Assembly (NCBI GenBank): GCA_902712845.1
Contig: LR743504.1
Location: 3,818,001 to 3,882,000 of the forward strand
From: Methylobacterium bullatum
GTDB lineage: Bacteria; Pseudomonadota; Alphaproteobacteria; Rhizobiales; Beijerinckiaceae
Length of the DNA: 64,000 nucleotides
Reading direction: 5' to 3'
Of the stretch, positions 52,704 to 62,599 are shown piece after piece. Position numbers and translations under genes: made by a program. Position 1 is the stretch's first letter. Each line of letters begins with the position of its first letter. The notes under the pieces were generated by a model. The model saw nothing but the letters and a program-made list of their open reading frames with translations. It searched no databases and was not told the origin of the DNA.

Positions 52704-52862
52704 GTCCCACCCTGTTCCTCATCCTTGAGGTGACGGAGCGAAGCGGAGGCCTCGAAGGAGGCCTCCAGTACGCGTTGCGCTCACTGGAGCCCTCCTTCGA
52801 GGCCCTGCAGCCGATCGATGATCGCCCGCAGGTCACCTCAGGATGAGGGTGGAGGGCGGGAC
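52704..52862. repeat. 159-bp cruciform-like element between lutB and lutC
   Basis: The outer arms 52704-52734 and 52832-52862 are imperfect inverted repeats (GTCCCACCCTGTTCC... against ...GGGTGGAGGGCGGGAC). An inner stem of 21 bp with one mismatch pairs 52748-52768 (GGCCTCGAAGGAGGCCTCC) with 52784-52804. It fills most of the 232-bp gap, and the transcript would fold tightly here. Confidence 0.7.
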
Positions 52863-52916
52863 GCGGATTCGACGAAACATCGACCGCCGAAGGCGGCGAC
52901 ACGGGAGGACGGAACC

Positions 52917-53342
52917 ATGAAACGGACGATAGCCCTCGCCCTGGCGGCCCTGCTCGCCACCGGGCCGGCCTCGGCCTTCGATCTCACCAAGAAGCGCGCG
53001 AATCTCCCCGATCTCGTCCTCGGCAACGAGGAGGGCAACGATTTCGTGGTCGAGAACCGCGAGATCGAACTCGAATCCGGCAAGGCCTATCGCCTGCGCA
53101 TCGTCGCCAAGGGCCGGCAGGAATATAAGTTCTACGCCACCGAGTTCTTCCGCAACATCTGGTTCAACCAGATCGTGATCCAGCATCTCGAGATCCACGG
53201 CAGCGGCCCGCCGGACCACCTCGAATTCGACGATCCGGGCGAGATCGCCATCGAGTTCGTCACGATCAAGCCGGGCGAATATCCCTGGTCGGTCCATGGG
53301 CTCGAATCCAAGGGCATGACCGGCAAGTTCATCGTCAAGTAA
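52917..53342 (+). CDS. lutC: LutC, exported cupredoxin-like protein
   Basis: A 141-residue protein with signal peptide MKRTIALALAALLATGPASA. The mature part looks like a small beta-sandwich of the cupredoxin-like kind: LVLGNEEGNDFVVENREIELESGKAYRLRIVAKG, YATEFFRNIWF, EIAIEFVTIKPGEYPWSVHG. No blue-copper Cys/His/Met site is evident; there are acidic clusters instead. ATG 52917 has GGGAGGACG upstream. It is third in the lut order. The function in lanthanide handling is inferred from the cluster. Confidence 0.85.
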   Translation: MKRTIALALAALLATGPASAFDLTKKRANLPDLVLGNEEGNDFVVENREIELESGKAYRLRIVAKGRQEYKFYATEFFRNIWFNQIVIQHLEIHGSGPPDHLEFDDPGEIAIEFVTIKPGEYPWSVHGLESKGMTGKFIVK

Positions 53343-53356
53343 GGCAGGGCCTCCGC

Positions 53357-53595
53357 ATGCGTCTCTTCATCCCCACATTCGCCCTCCTCCTCGCCGCCGG
53401 CCCGGTGCTCGCCGACGACAAGGCCGCCTGTGCCGAGGGCATCGCCATGATCAAGGACGCCATCGCCAAGGGGCCGTCCGAGACGGCCGCGCCGAAGCTG
53501 AAGAAGGCGCTGCGCGTGGCCGAGCGCGAGCAGGGCGAGGGCGAGTTCGACGAGTGCCTCGACGCCGTCGGCGACGCCAAGCGGGCGATGAAGCC

Positions 53596-53599
<4 letters not shown>
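53357..53599 (+). CDS. lutD: LutD (LanD-like) small periplasmic lanthanide-cluster protein
   Basis: An 80-residue protein with a signal peptide (MRLFIPTFALLLAAGPVLA) and a short helical, acidic mature part containing ACAEGIAMIKDAIAKG, ALRVAEREQGEGEFDEC and LDAVGDAKRAM. Two cysteines (Cys25, Cys67) probably form a disulfide joining helices. In M. extorquens the periplasmic lanthanide-binding protein LanD comes from this cluster and appears to be this gene; the acidic residues around EREQGEGEFDE are candidate ligands. The gene ends inside the lutE start (GTGA overlap). Confidence 0.8.
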
Positions 53600-54351
<752 letters not shown>

Positions 54352-54399
54352 GCGTACAGTTCGGACTCAACCCGACGATGGCCGAGCGCCGCGCTGCTT

Positions 54400-54524
54400 C
54401 CCTCCCCCCTATGCGGGGGAGGGTGGCCCACGAAGTGGGTCGGGAGAGGAGAGCGCCACGTCCGGAGAGGTCGTCCCCTCTCCCGCCTGCTCCGCAGGCA
54501 CCCTCCCCCGCGGAGGGGGGAGGG
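54400..54524. repeat. Palindromic element inserted between lutE and lutF
   Basis: A string of GC-rich hairpins: CCCTCCCCC/GGGGGAGGG (54400-54423), CCCAC-GAA-GTGGG, a GCCTGC-TCC-GCAGGC hairpin and a final CCCTCCCCCG...GGGGGGAGGG. It occupies most of the 208-bp gap in an otherwise tight operon. Confidence 0.65.
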
Positions 54525-54559
54525 TTGTTCGCGATCCGGTCGAACGAGCGGTTACCGTC

Positions 54560-55453
54560 ATGACGAAGACCGTCGCCACCACCGCCTCGACGGTTGCCGG
54601 TCCGACAGAAAAACCCGTGCCCCATCTCGGCCGCCTCGACGCGGTCGGCTACCTGATTTGCTTGGGCGGCATCGTCCGTCGCGAGTTGCTGCGGTTCTTC
54701 AACCAGAAGGAGCGGTTCTTCTCCGCCCTCGTGCGGCCGCTCGTCTGGCTGTTCATCTTCGCGGCGGGCTTCCGCAACACGCTCGGGGTCTCGATCGAGC
54801 CGCCCTACCAGACCTATGTCCTCTACGAGGTGTACGTGGTGCCGGGGCTGGCCGTGATGATCCAGCTGTTCAACGGCATGCAATCCTCGCTCTCCATGGT
54901 CTACGACCGCGAGGTCGGCTCGATGAAGGTGCTGCTGACGAGCCCGTATCCGCGCTGGCTGCTGCTGCTGGCCAAGCTGATCGCCGGCGTCACCGTCTCG
55001 GTGGTGCAGGCCTACGCGTTCCTCGCCATCGCCTGGTTCTGGGAACTCGACATCCCGCTCATCGGCTATGCGGCGGCGCTGCCGGCCTTCATCGCCTCTG
55101 GGCTGATGCTCGGCGCCATCGGCCTGCTTCTGTCCTCGATGGTCAAGCAGCTCGAGAATTTCGCCAGCGTGATGAACTTCGTGATCTTCCCGATGTTCTT
55201 TGCTTCATCGGCCCTCTACCCGCTCTGGCGCATCCGCGAGTCGAGCGAGACGCTCTACCTGATCTGCATGGCCAATCCCTTCACCCATGCCGTCCAGCTC
55301 GTGCGCTTCGCCCTCTATGGGCAGTTCGAACCCGTGGCCTGCGCCGTCGTCCTGGGCACGACCATCGCCTTCTTCACCCTCGCCGTCATCGCCTACGATC
55401 CCGGTCGCGGCATCATGGCCCGGCGGGGCGGACCGGCCGGAGACAATTCATGA
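54560..55453 (+). CDS. lutF: LutF, ABC-2 type permease
   Basis: A 297-residue inner-membrane protein with six hydrophobic segments and the ABC-2 pattern: RRELLRFFNQKERFFSALVRPLVWLFIFAAGF, MQSSLSMVYDREVGSMKVLLTSPYPRWLLLLAKL (coupling loop) and SVMNFVIFPMFFASSALYPLWR. It belongs to the PQQ-system permease family. The start ATG 54560 is preceded by repeat-derived sequence. It overlaps lutG by four bases. It pairs with LutE; in M. extorquens the pair is needed for lanthanide to enter the cytoplasm. Confidence 0.9.
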   Translation: MTKTVATTASTVAGPTEKPVPHLGRLDAVGYLICLGGIVRRELLRFFNQKERFFSALVRPLVWLFIFAAGFRNTLGVSIEPPYQTYVLYEVYVVPGLAVMIQLFNGMQSSLSMVYDREVGSMKVLLTSPYPRWLLLLAKLIAGVTVSVVQAYAFLAIAWFWELDIPLIGYAAALPAFIASGLMLGAIGLLLSSMVKQLENFASVMNFVIFPMFFASSALYPLWRIRESSETLYLICMANPFTHAVQLVRFALYGQFEPVACAVVLGTTIAFFTLAVIAYDPGRGIMARRGGPAGDNS

Positions 55454-56076
55454 TTTTTTCGCGGACATTCGTGCTGGCCATGGCGGCCGGCGCCCTCCTC
55501 TGTGGGCCGGCCCTCGCCCAGCCCAAAGCCGATCCGGACTGGCCCTGCGTCCAGCGCAAGGTCTCGACCCTGAGCCCGGGCACGGTCTGGACCGGGCCGG
55601 ACCTGGAGGCCGCCGGCCCGTGGGGCGACGATTACGAGGCGGCCTCGCTCGCCCAGAAGATCGCCTCGCGCCGTACCGAGCTCAGTGAGGTCGACCCCCT
55701 TCTCGACGACTTCGTCGCCAAGGCCGGCGACGAGAAGGCCAAGCGCCTGACCCGCGTCTTCGCTGGCGTGTTCGAAGTGGTGAACAACGAGCGCAACCGG
55801 GTGATCGGGGGGATCACGCGCTACGCGCAGGGGCAGCGGCGGATGGCCGAGCGCATCCGCCAGGAGGCCGATCAGATCAGTTCGGTGAAGGACGGCCCCA
55901 GCGCCAACGACGCCCGCGAGATGCCCAAGGAGGCTTCGGAACTGGAGACGAAATTCGCCTGGGACCGGCGCATCTTCCAGGAGCGCAGCCAGTCCCTCAC
56001 CTATGTCTGCGAAGTGCCCACCCTGCTGGAGCAGCGTCTCGGAGAGGTCGCCCGCAAGATCCAGGCGCGCCTCTGA
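55450..56076 (+). CDS. lutG: LutG, exported protein of the lanthanide cluster
   Basis: A 208-residue exported protein: signal peptide MIFSRTFVLAMAAGALLCGPALA, then DPDWPCVQRKVSTLSPGTVWTGPDLE and a long helical body (KAKRLTRVFAGVFEVVNNERNRVIGGITRYAQ). Two Cys (WPC near the N-terminus, YVC near the C-terminus) may be bridged. It overlaps lutF by four bases and ends the first lut transcript, marked by a strong terminator. No known domain; name by position. Confidence 0.82.
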   Translation: MIFSRTFVLAMAAGALLCGPALAQPKADPDWPCVQRKVSTLSPGTVWTGPDLEAAGPWGDDYEAASLAQKIASRRTELSEVDPLLDDFVAKAGDEKAKRLTRVFAGVFEVVNNERNRVIGGITRYAQGQRRMAERIRQEADQISSVKDGPSANDAREMPKEASELETKFAWDRRIFQERSQSLTYVCEVPTLLEQRLGEVARKIQARL

Positions 56077-56117
56077 CCCGACATCACCATCGGGCTTTCG
56101 CCGAGCGACGTGTCCTC

Positions 56118-56147
56118 AGGCCCGCCGGACCCTCCGGCGGGCCTTTT
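56118..56147 (+). terminator. Rho-independent terminator after lutG
   Basis: AGGCCCGCCGG (56118-56128) and CCGGCGGGCCT (56134-56144) form an 11-bp GC stem with a five-base loop, followed by a T-run. It separates lutA-G from lutH. The 56148-56506 stretch has no gene and should carry the lutH promoter. Confidence 0.85.
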
Positions 56148-56506
56148 CCTTGCCGTGGATACTCGCCTCGTACGCGGAAGGATTGGACGCCGTCGATTCG
56201 CTCGACCTTCGTAACGGTCCGCCACGTCCGAACGGGCTCATCCCATCCCCAAGGTGCGGAAAACATTCCGGCAGCGCTTATTGCCTAATCATCCCGCTTG
56301 TTGTTCCTATTGATCCTGAAGTCTTTGTATTCTCTGGCAAATCGTGTTGCCCGCAGATCACGCGCGGACGCCATCTCTGTGGTGTCCTTATTAGAATCGT
56401 CGAATCCCCCCGCGACCGCATTGTCGAAGCCCGATACGCCCCGCAACATTCGGTAACGAGCCGGGGCGAACCGGCCACGCCATTGTGAATCGAAGGGTCT
56501 CGGGAC

Positions 56507-58957
56507 ATGAAGAAGCGGACGCTGCGGAGCAGCCTCCTCGTTTCGGTAGCGCTGCTGCCGGGCGTCGCCTATGCGCAGACGACGGTCGTCGGCGGTCAGC
56601 AGGCCGTGACGCTGCAGGAACTCGACGTGGTCGCCACCACGCCGACGCCCACCCTGCGCAACGCCCAGGGCGTCCTGCTCGGCCAGGACCGTGACAAGCT
56701 TCCCCAGAACACCAGCGTCCTGACCTCGGCGGACGTGAACCGGGTCGGCACCCCGAGCGTGCTGCGCGCCCTCGACGAGCGGATCGGCTCGATCAGCATC
56801 AACAACGCGCAGGGCAACCCCTTCCAGCCGACCATCACCTATCGCGGCTTCGAAGCCTCGCCGCTGGGCGGAAGCCCCCAGGGTGTTGCCGTCTACGTCA
56901 ACGGCAACCGCTTCAACACCTCCTTCGGCGACACGGTGCAGTGGGATCTCATTCCCGACATCGCCGTCGACCGCATCGAGCTCGAAGGCTCGAACCCGGC
57001 CTACGGCCTCAACGCGCTCGGCGGCGCGCTCAGCGTTCAGCTCAAGAACGGCTTCACCTATCAGGGCACCGAGCTGAACCTCTCGGGCGGTTCGTTCGGG
57101 CGCTTCGGCGGTTCGTTCCAGCACGGGCAGCGCTCGGACAATGTCGGCCTCTACGTCGCCGGCACGGCCCTCTCCGAGAATGGATGGCGCCAGCACTCGC
57201 CCTCGCGCCTGCGCCAGTTCTACGGCGATCTCGGCGTGCAGGCGGAGAAGGGTGAGTTCCACCTCAACTTCATGGGCGCGATCAACAGCCTGACCGGCAA
57301 CGGAACCCTGCCCGTCGATCTGCTGGACTTCAAGCGCAACGAGGTCTTCACCTATCCCGACAAGACTCTGAACGCATTCGGACGCATCGGGCTCTCCGGC
57401 ACCTACGACATCACCCCCACCGTGACGATCCAGGGCAACGCCTATTACGGCCGGTTCGAGCAGAATACCGCCAATGGCGACGCCGCCGAGGTGGAGCGCT
57501 GCGAGGCGAACGAGCGGTTCCTCTGCTCGGAAGGCGCCAACGAAGAGCAGTTCTTCCTGCGCGACCGGCTGAACCGTCCCGTCCAGGCGAGCAGCGTCAG
57601 GACGGCGAATTTCGGCCGGCTTCCGGCCTTCGCGGAGCGGTTCGACGAGGGCGGCCCCTACGCCTTCCTCAACTCGACCCGGACCAACACCGAGAATTTC
57701 GGCGTCTCGGTCCAGACCAACGTGCGCGAGACGCTGTTCGGGCTGCCGAACCGCTTCGTCCTCGGCGGCTCCTACGATGGCGGCCGCACGGCCTTCACCG
57801 CCGACAACGCCGTGGGCGGCCTGACCTTCGATCGCGGCTTCTCCGGGCCCGGCATCGTCGTGCGCAGCGACGACAACTCGATCACCCCGGTGAGCGTGAA
57901 ATCGAGCAACGATTACGGCGGCATCTACCTGCAGAACAACACCGACCTGACCGACCGCCTGACCCTGACGCTGCAGGGCCGGTTCAACATGGCCAAGATC
58001 GTGCTGGAGGATCAGCTCGGCACGGCGCTGAACGGCAACCACTACTTCCAGCGGTTCAACCCGGGCGTCGGCGCGACCTACAAGCTCGTGCCCGATCTCC
58101 TCACCGTCTATGGCGGCTATGTCGAGGCGAACCGTGCGCCCACCCCGGCTGAACTCTCCTGCGCCGATCCGCTCGCCCCGTGCTCGCTCACCAACTTCTT
58201 CGTCGGCGATCCGCCGCTGAAGCAGGTCATCTCCCGCACGGTGGAGGCGGGTTTCCGCGGCAAGCTGCCCTCGCCGATCGAGCTCGGGGTGCTCAGCTGG
58301 AAGGCCGGCGTGTTCCGGGCCCGCAACGAGGATGACATCACCTTCGTGCCCTCCGACATCACCATCGGCCGGGCTTATTTCCAGAATGTCGGCTCCACCC
58401 GCCGCCAGGGCGTCGAGGCGAGCCTCGCCATCACCACCCCGGTCTGGAACGCCTTCATCGACTACGCCTTCGTCGACGCGACCTTCCAGTCGCCGCTGAC
58501 CCTGGCCTCCGGCGGCAACCCCTTCGCGACGCCGAACCCGGCCCAGCCGGACAACTCGGAAGCCAACCAGATCTTCGTGCGACGCGGCGACAAGCTCCCC
58601 GGCGTCGCACCGCATCAGGTCAAGGTCGGCGTGCAGTACAACGTCACGCCGGAATGGCGGGTCGGCGTCCTCGGCCGTGTCGCCACCGGCAAGTTCCTCG
58701 TGGGCGACGAATCGAACCTCAACAAGACCACCGGCAACTATGCGGTCATCGGGTTCAACACGAGCTACCGGGTGAACGAGAACATCGAGCTCTACGGCTA
58801 CGTGGAGAACGCGCTGAACGCGAAATACGCGACCTTCGGCACCTTCTCGCCGGTCGGCGAGGTTCCGATCCTGGCCCTGCCCAATGCCAGCTCCAACCGG
58901 AGCCTGGCCCCCGGCGCGCCGATCGCGGCCTATGGCGGAATGCGCATCTTCTGGTAG
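56507..58957 (+). CDS. lutH: LutH, TonB-dependent outer-membrane receptor for lanthanide
   Basis: An 816-residue receptor that should bring a lanthanide complex across the outer membrane using TonB. Signal peptide MKKRTLRSSLLVSVALLPGVAYA; a TonB-box region near LQELDVVATTPTP; a plug domain with LNALGGALSVQLKNG; then a 22-strand-type barrel ending in the aromatic IAAYGGMRIFW, as needed for insertion. It sits last in the lut order with its own upstream region and a terminator after it. Uptake of a lanthanophore is inferred from the M. extorquens counterpart. Confidence 0.9.
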   Translation: MKKRTLRSSLLVSVALLPGVAYAQTTVVGGQQAVTLQELDVVATTPTPTLRNAQGVLLGQDRDKLPQNTSVLTSADVNRVGTPSVLRALDERIGSISINNAQGNPFQPTITYRGFEASPLGGSPQGVAVYVNGNRFNTSFGDTVQWDLIPDIAVDRIELEGSNPAYGLNALGGALSVQLKNGFTYQGTELNLSGGSFGRFGGSFQHGQRSDNVGLYVAGTALSENGWRQHSPSRLRQFYGDLGVQAEKGEFHLNFMGAINSLTGNGTLPVDLLDFKRNEVFTYPDKTLNAFGRIGLSGTYDITPTVTIQGNAYYGRFEQNTANGDAAEVERCEANERFLCSEGANEEQFFLRDRLNRPVQASSVRTANFGRLPAFAERFDEGGPYAFLNSTRTNTENFGVSVQTNVRETLFGLPNRFVLGGSYDGGRTAFTADNAVGGLTFDRGFSGPGIVVRSDDNSITPVSVKSSNDYGGIYLQNNTDLTDRLTLTLQGRFNMAKIVLEDQLGTALNGNHYFQRFNPGVGATYKLVPDLLTVYGGYVEANRAPTPAELSCADPLAPCSLTNFFVGDPPLKQVISRTVEAGFRGKLPSPIELGVLSWKAGVFRARNEDDITFVPSDITIGRAYFQNVGSTRRQGVEASLAITTPVWNAFIDYAFVDATFQSPLTLASGGNPFATPNPAQPDNSEANQIFVRRGDKLPGVAPHQVKVGVQYNVTPEWRVGVLGRVATGKFLVGDESNLNKTTGNYAVIGFNTSYRVNENIELYGYVENALNAKYATFGTFSPVGEVPILALPNASSNRSLAPGAPIAAYGGMRIFW

Positions 58958-58981
58958 CCGCTGCTCCGGATTCCTTCGGCG

Positions 58982-59016
58982 GGCCACCGCTCCGGCAACG
59001 GAGCGGTGGCCTTTTT
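58982..59016 (+). terminator. Rho-independent terminator after lutH
   Basis: GGCCACCGCTCCG (58982-58994) and CGGAGCGGTGGCC (58999-59011) form a perfect 13-bp stem with a four-base loop, followed by TTTTT. Confidence 0.9.
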
Positions 59017-59145
59017 CGTCGGTGGCGACGTGCGGCGGAGTGTCTCCTCGAAGGAGGATCCGCCACAGGTTCGACGATGTCGCAGCAACATGCCGGGTGG
59101 GTCGAGCGTTGGCGTGCCATGTTCGACATCACCGGAAAGCATCGC

Positions 59146-59568
59146 ATGACCAAGGCCCTTCGCGAGACCAGAACCTCCTCGGACAAGGCGCATTCCCCAA
59201 CCACGGCCTCGCCGCTGATCCGCGTCCTCGTTCCTGCTCTCGTCTTCACCGCCATTGCCGGTCCGGCCTTCGCCTCGGCCTGCTCCGACCAGATCGCCAC
59301 GATCGAGCGACGCCTCAACAGTTCCGGCGCCGTGTCGGTCACTGGAACCGCCTCGGCCGACGGCAAGGTCGCGTCCAATCCGTCGATGGGGCTCGACGCA
59401 CCTCCCGGCGGCAAGCCCACCGATCCCTCGACCACCCCGAATGCCAAGAGTGTCGACCACGCCCGTCACCTGATCGAGCAGGCGCGCAAGCAGGAAGCGG
59501 CCGGGGATGCCAAGGGCTGCGAGGACACGATGACCGAGGCCAAGAAGGCCGCGGGCTCCCTGCCGTAA
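59146..59568 (+). CDS. Exported LutD-like protein in the lanmodulin position
   Basis: A 140-residue protein (from ATG 59146) with a signal segment (VLVPALVFTAIAGPAFA) and a helical mature part. It contains no EF-hand. It matches LutD in plan: an N-terminal ACSDQIATIE (LutD: ACAEGIAMIK) and a C-terminal ARKQEAAGDAKGCEDTM then EAKKAAG (LutD: AEREQGEGEFDECLDAV then DAKRAM), with both cysteines kept (Cys46, Cys125). A Ser/Gly/Pro-rich insert of about 40 residues lies between. Start choices at 59077 and 59119 would lengthen the signal. The stop precedes a shared terminator. A lanthanide-binding role is inferred. Confidence 0.72.
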   Translation: MTKALRETRTSSDKAHSPTTASPLIRVLVPALVFTAIAGPAFASACSDQIATIERRLNSSGAVSVTGTASADGKVASNPSMGLDAPPGGKPTDPSTTPNAKSVDHARHLIEQARKQEAAGDAKGCEDTMTEAKKAAGSLP

Positions 59569-59610
59569 CGGAACAAACCTATCGCGTCGGCCTCCGGCGC
59601 AAACACTGCA

Positions 59611-59646
59611 AAGGCCGCCCTTCGCGATGCGAGGGGCGGCCTTTTT
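59611..59646. terminator. Bidirectional terminator between converging genes
   Basis: AAGGCCGCCC (59611-59620) and GGGCGGCCTT (59634-59643) pair exactly, with T-runs on the plus-strand side and a shorter one on the minus strand. It serves the LutD-like gene and the sugar-phosphate transferase gene. Confidence 0.8.
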
Positions 59647-59679
59647 GCGTCGCCGGGTGCATCCCGGGAGGATGTCGGA

Positions 59680-61224
59680 TCAGTAGGCGTTCTTGGTGGT
59701 GACGAGGGAGAGTGGAGTCGCCAGCATGATCTGCACGTCGAACAGGATCGACCAGTTCTCGATGTAGTAGAGGTCGTGTTCGACGCGGCGCTGGATCTTC
59801 TCGTCGGTATCGGTCTCGCCGCGCCAGCCATTGATCTGTGCCCAGCCGGTGATGCCGGGCTTGACCTTGTGGCGGGCGAAATACCCGTCGACCACCTGAT
59901 CGTAGAGGGTCGTGCTGGTCTTGGCCTGGACGGCGTGGGGCCGCGGACCGACCAGGGACAACTCCCCCTTCAGGACGTTGAACAACTGTGGAAGCTCGTC
60001 CAGCGACGTCCTGCGGATGAAACGGCCGAGGGGCGTGACGCGCGGGTCGCCGCGGGTGACCTGCTTCGCGGCCGTGAAATCGGATTGGTCGGCATACATC
60101 GACCGGAACTTGTAGACCTCGATCGTCTCGTTGTTGAAGCCGAGGCGCTTCTGCCGGAACAGGATCGGACCGGGCGAGGTGAGGCGAACCGCGATGGCCA
60201 GACCGAGCATGACCGGCGCCAGCACGATCAGCATCGCCATGCCGACGACGCGATCGAAGATGGCCTTCGTGACGATGTCCCAATCGGCCATCGGCTTGTC
60301 GAACACGTCGAGGACAGGGACGGAGCCGAGATAGGAATAGGCCCTCGGGCGCAGCTTGAGCTTTGTCGCCCTGGCGGAGAGGCGGATGTCGATGGGCAGC
60401 ACCCAGAGCTTGGCCAACATCTGGAGCAGGCGATCCTCGGCCGCGATCGGCAGCGTGAAGACCACGAGGTCGAGGCGAGTGGAGCGCGCGTAATCGACGA
60501 GATCGCTCACCGTGCCGAGCTTGGGGTAGCCGGCGATCACCGAGGAGGACCGGTTGTCCCCACGATCGTCGAACACGCCGACGATGCGGATGCCCGCATC
60601 GGCTTCCGCTTCCAGCGCGCGGATGAGCTCTTCCGCCAATGGCCCGCCCCCGACGATGGCCGTGCGGCGGTCGAACTGTCCGCGCAGCATGCGGGCGGTG
60701 ACGAAACGGAGCAGGACGAGGCGTTCGGCGAGGAGCAGGGCCAGCCCCAGGGCGTAGAACAGTGCGAGCCAGATGCGGGAATAATGATCGGCGACCTTGG
60801 CGAAGACCATGACCGTGGCAACGACGAGGAACGTCAGCGACCAGGCGGCGGTGAGGCGCAGGGCGGGTTTGAAGAAGGTCCGGAAGGCGGCGATCCGGTA
60901 ACTGCCGAAGATCTGGAACAACGCCACCGCGAGCCCGGCCACGGACAGGATCGCCGTGGGATAGCTCCATCCCAGTGGGACGATGCCGCGGAGTTGCGCG
61001 AAGTGGGTGGCGAAGCCGAGGATGACGATGAGCGCCATGTCCGCCAGCCGCACGCTGCCCGACAGCACGACGGGAGACAGGACCCCGCCATGGTCCCGGG
61101 GCGCCCCGATTTCGGCGGGAGGAATCGCGGATTCGGCGGGGCCGTCATGAGCCGTATCGACCGCATTGGGCTGGCTGGGATTCCCTGCCGCCTTCAGAAG
61201 GTCGCGAACGTCGAAGGCGCTCAT
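59680..61224 (-). CDS. Undecaprenyl-phosphate glucose phosphotransferase (WcaJ type)
   Basis: Starts exopolysaccharide chains by moving a sugar phosphate to undecaprenyl phosphate at the inner membrane. The 514-residue protein has four to five N-terminal hydrophobic segments, a Rossmann-like region ([19 protein letters not shown]) and the C-terminal bacterial sugar transferase domain: [70 protein letters not shown] and [17 protein letters not shown]. It is followed upstream by a glycosyltransferase gene on the same strand. The first sugar (glucose or galactose) is a guess. Confidence 0.88.
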   Translation of the reverse strand: MSAFDVRDLLKAAGNPSQPNAVDTAHDGPAESAIPPAEIGAPRDHGGVLSPVVLSGSVRLADMALIVILGFATHFAQLRGIVPLGWSYPTAILSVAGLAVALFQIFGSYRIAAFRTFFKPALRLTAAWSLTFLVVATVMVFAKVADHYSRIWLALFYALGLALLLAERLVLLRFVTARMLRGQFDRRTAIVGGGPLAEELIRALEAEADAGIRIVGVFDDRGDNRSSSVIAGYPKLGTVSDLVDYARSTRLDLVVFTLPIAAEDRLLQMLAKLWVLPIDIRLSARATKLKLRPRAYSYLGSVPVLDVFDKPMADWDIVTKAIFDRVVGMAMLIVLAPVMLGLAIAVRLTSPGPILFRQKRLGFNNETIEVYKFRSMYADQSDFTAAKQVTRGDPRVTPLGRFIRRTSLDELPQLFNVLKGELSLVGPRPHAVQAKTSTTLYDQVVDGYFARHKVKPGITGWAQINGWRGETDTDEKIQRRVEHDLYYIENWSILFDVQIMLATPLSLVTTKNAY

Positions 61225-61333
61225 CGTCTGCTTTCGTTCGAACTTTTCGTCGGTGAGATGGGGGACGATGCCAAGCCGGCATCACGGAACATTTAACGAA
61301 GGCCCAGGCGCCGAAAGCATGGCAAAGAGTAAG

Positions 61334-62599
61334 TTAGCGCGACTTCGGCAGTTCCTTCATCGGCGGCAGCGCTGTTGCTACGGTAAACGTTTCTCGAAGC
61401 CGCAGGGCGGCGGCGTAGCCGGATAGCACATCCGCCCCCATCCGTTTCATCGAGAACCGTGTCCGCACGGATTCGCTGAGCGCGTTGCATCGCGCGAGAC
61501 CCCGGGCGGGGTCTTCGTCGAGCAGGCGGAGGATGGCATCCTTGAGGGCGAGGGGGTCTTTGGGTGGCACGAGATCGTCCGCCGCCGCCCCGAAGATCTC
61601 TGGGATGCCGCCCACATTGGTCGAGACGAGGGGCTGCCGTGCCGCTGCGGCTTCCAGCACCACGTAGGGCAGGGATTCGGCGAGCGACGGAACCACCATG
61701 ATCCGTCCCTTCGCCAATGCGGTACGGATCGGCTGGGGCGGCTCGAACGCCACCGAAGCGGACAGGCCGAGCCGCCGCGCCCGCTCCGCTAAAAGGTCGG
61801 CGTCCGGGCCCGATCCCACCATGAGGAGGCGGCAGGGGCGCCCCTCGGCCCGTAGCGCGGCCAGGGCGTCGAGCAGGACCGTGATCCCCTTCGCCTCGCG
61901 CAGCTCGCCCACATAGACGAGGTCGTAGGCGTTCGCCCGGTGCGGCACCGGCGCGAACTCCGCCTCGTCGATGCCGTTATGGACGATCCGTAGGGTGCGG
62001 GGCGTGCCCCCCACGAAGCGCCGGTGCCGGCCGGCCACGTATTCGCTCTCGAACAGGAACACGTCGGTGCGCGCCGCGAGCAGGCGCTCCACCCCCATGT
62101 AGAGCCGGTGGCGCAGGGAACCGGGTTTGTAATTGTAGCTGCCGCCATGCGGTGTGTAGGCCCGGATCGGCGAGGGCGAACCCGGGGGCAGGCGGGCGAT
62201 TCGGGCATAGGCCCCCCCCTTGGCGCCGTGGCCGTGCAGGATCGTGGCCCGGACCTCCCGCGCCCGTTCGGCGACCGCGCGTACCGCGGCGAGGTCCGAT
62301 CCGTGCGGGTTGCGCCGCATGGGGAGCCGGACGATGCCGAGTGCGAGGTGGGGCAGGAGTTCGTCGAGCGCCCGCGCCGCGTGTTCGCCGCCGGTGGACG
62401 CATCGCAGACGAGGCCGATCTCGTGGCCGGCGGCGGCCTGGATCCTGACGAGGTCGCAGACGTGGCGGAACAGCCCTCCCACCGGCGCGCGGAAGACGTG
62501 GAGGATGCGGTAGACGCTCCCGCCCTCGCCGGGGGAGGGGCGAATGGACGGGATGGAGGCGGACGCACTCACGACGGACAAGCTCCACGCGACGACCAT
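61334..62599 (-). CDS. Family 4 glycosyltransferase
   Basis: A 421-residue GT-B enzyme probably building exopolysaccharide. The N-terminal half has RILHVFRAPVGGLFRHVCDLVRIQAAAGHEIGLVCD and TPHGGSYNYKPGS; the nucleotide-sugar half has DLVYVGELREAKGITVLLDALAAL, MVGSGPDADLL, and the EX7E motif region PSLAESLPYVVLEAAAARQPLVSTNVGGIPE. The start is uncertain: ATG 62599 has no clear ribosome site, and the conserved part starts about 28 residues later. It lies 110 bp upstream of the sugar-phosphate transferase gene. Confidence 0.82.
   Translation of the reverse strand: MVVAWSLSVVSASASIPSIRPSPGEGGSVYRILHVFRAPVGGLFRHVCDLVRIQAAAGHEIGLVCDASTGGEHAARALDELLPHLALGIVRLPMRRNPHGSDLAAVRAVAERAREVRATILHGHGAKGGAYARIARLPPGSPSPIRAYTPHGGSYNYKPGSLRHRLYMGVERLLAARTDVFLFESEYVAGRHRRFVGGTPRTLRIVHNGIDEAEFAPVPHRANAYDLVYVGELREAKGITVLLDALAALRAEGRPCRLLMVGSGPDADLLAERARRLGLSASVAFEPPQPIRTALAKGRIMVVPSLAESLPYVVLEAAAARQPLVSTNVGGIPEIFGAAADDLVPPKDPLALKDAILRLLDEDPARGLARCNALSESVRTRFSMKRMGADVLSGYAAALRLRETFTVATALPPMKELPKSR

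Noticed and set aside
52704..52862. CRISPR-like repeat between lutB and lutC
   Set aside because: It is one imperfect inverted repeat, without regular direct repeats and spacers.
56285..58987. 900-codon minus-strand open frame opposite lutH
   Set aside because: Antisense shadow of the receptor gene; composition is atypical and no motif is seen.
59146..59568. Lanmodulin at the expected place next to lutH
   Set aside because: No DxDxDG-type EF-hand loop is present in this protein or in any other exported protein of the window.
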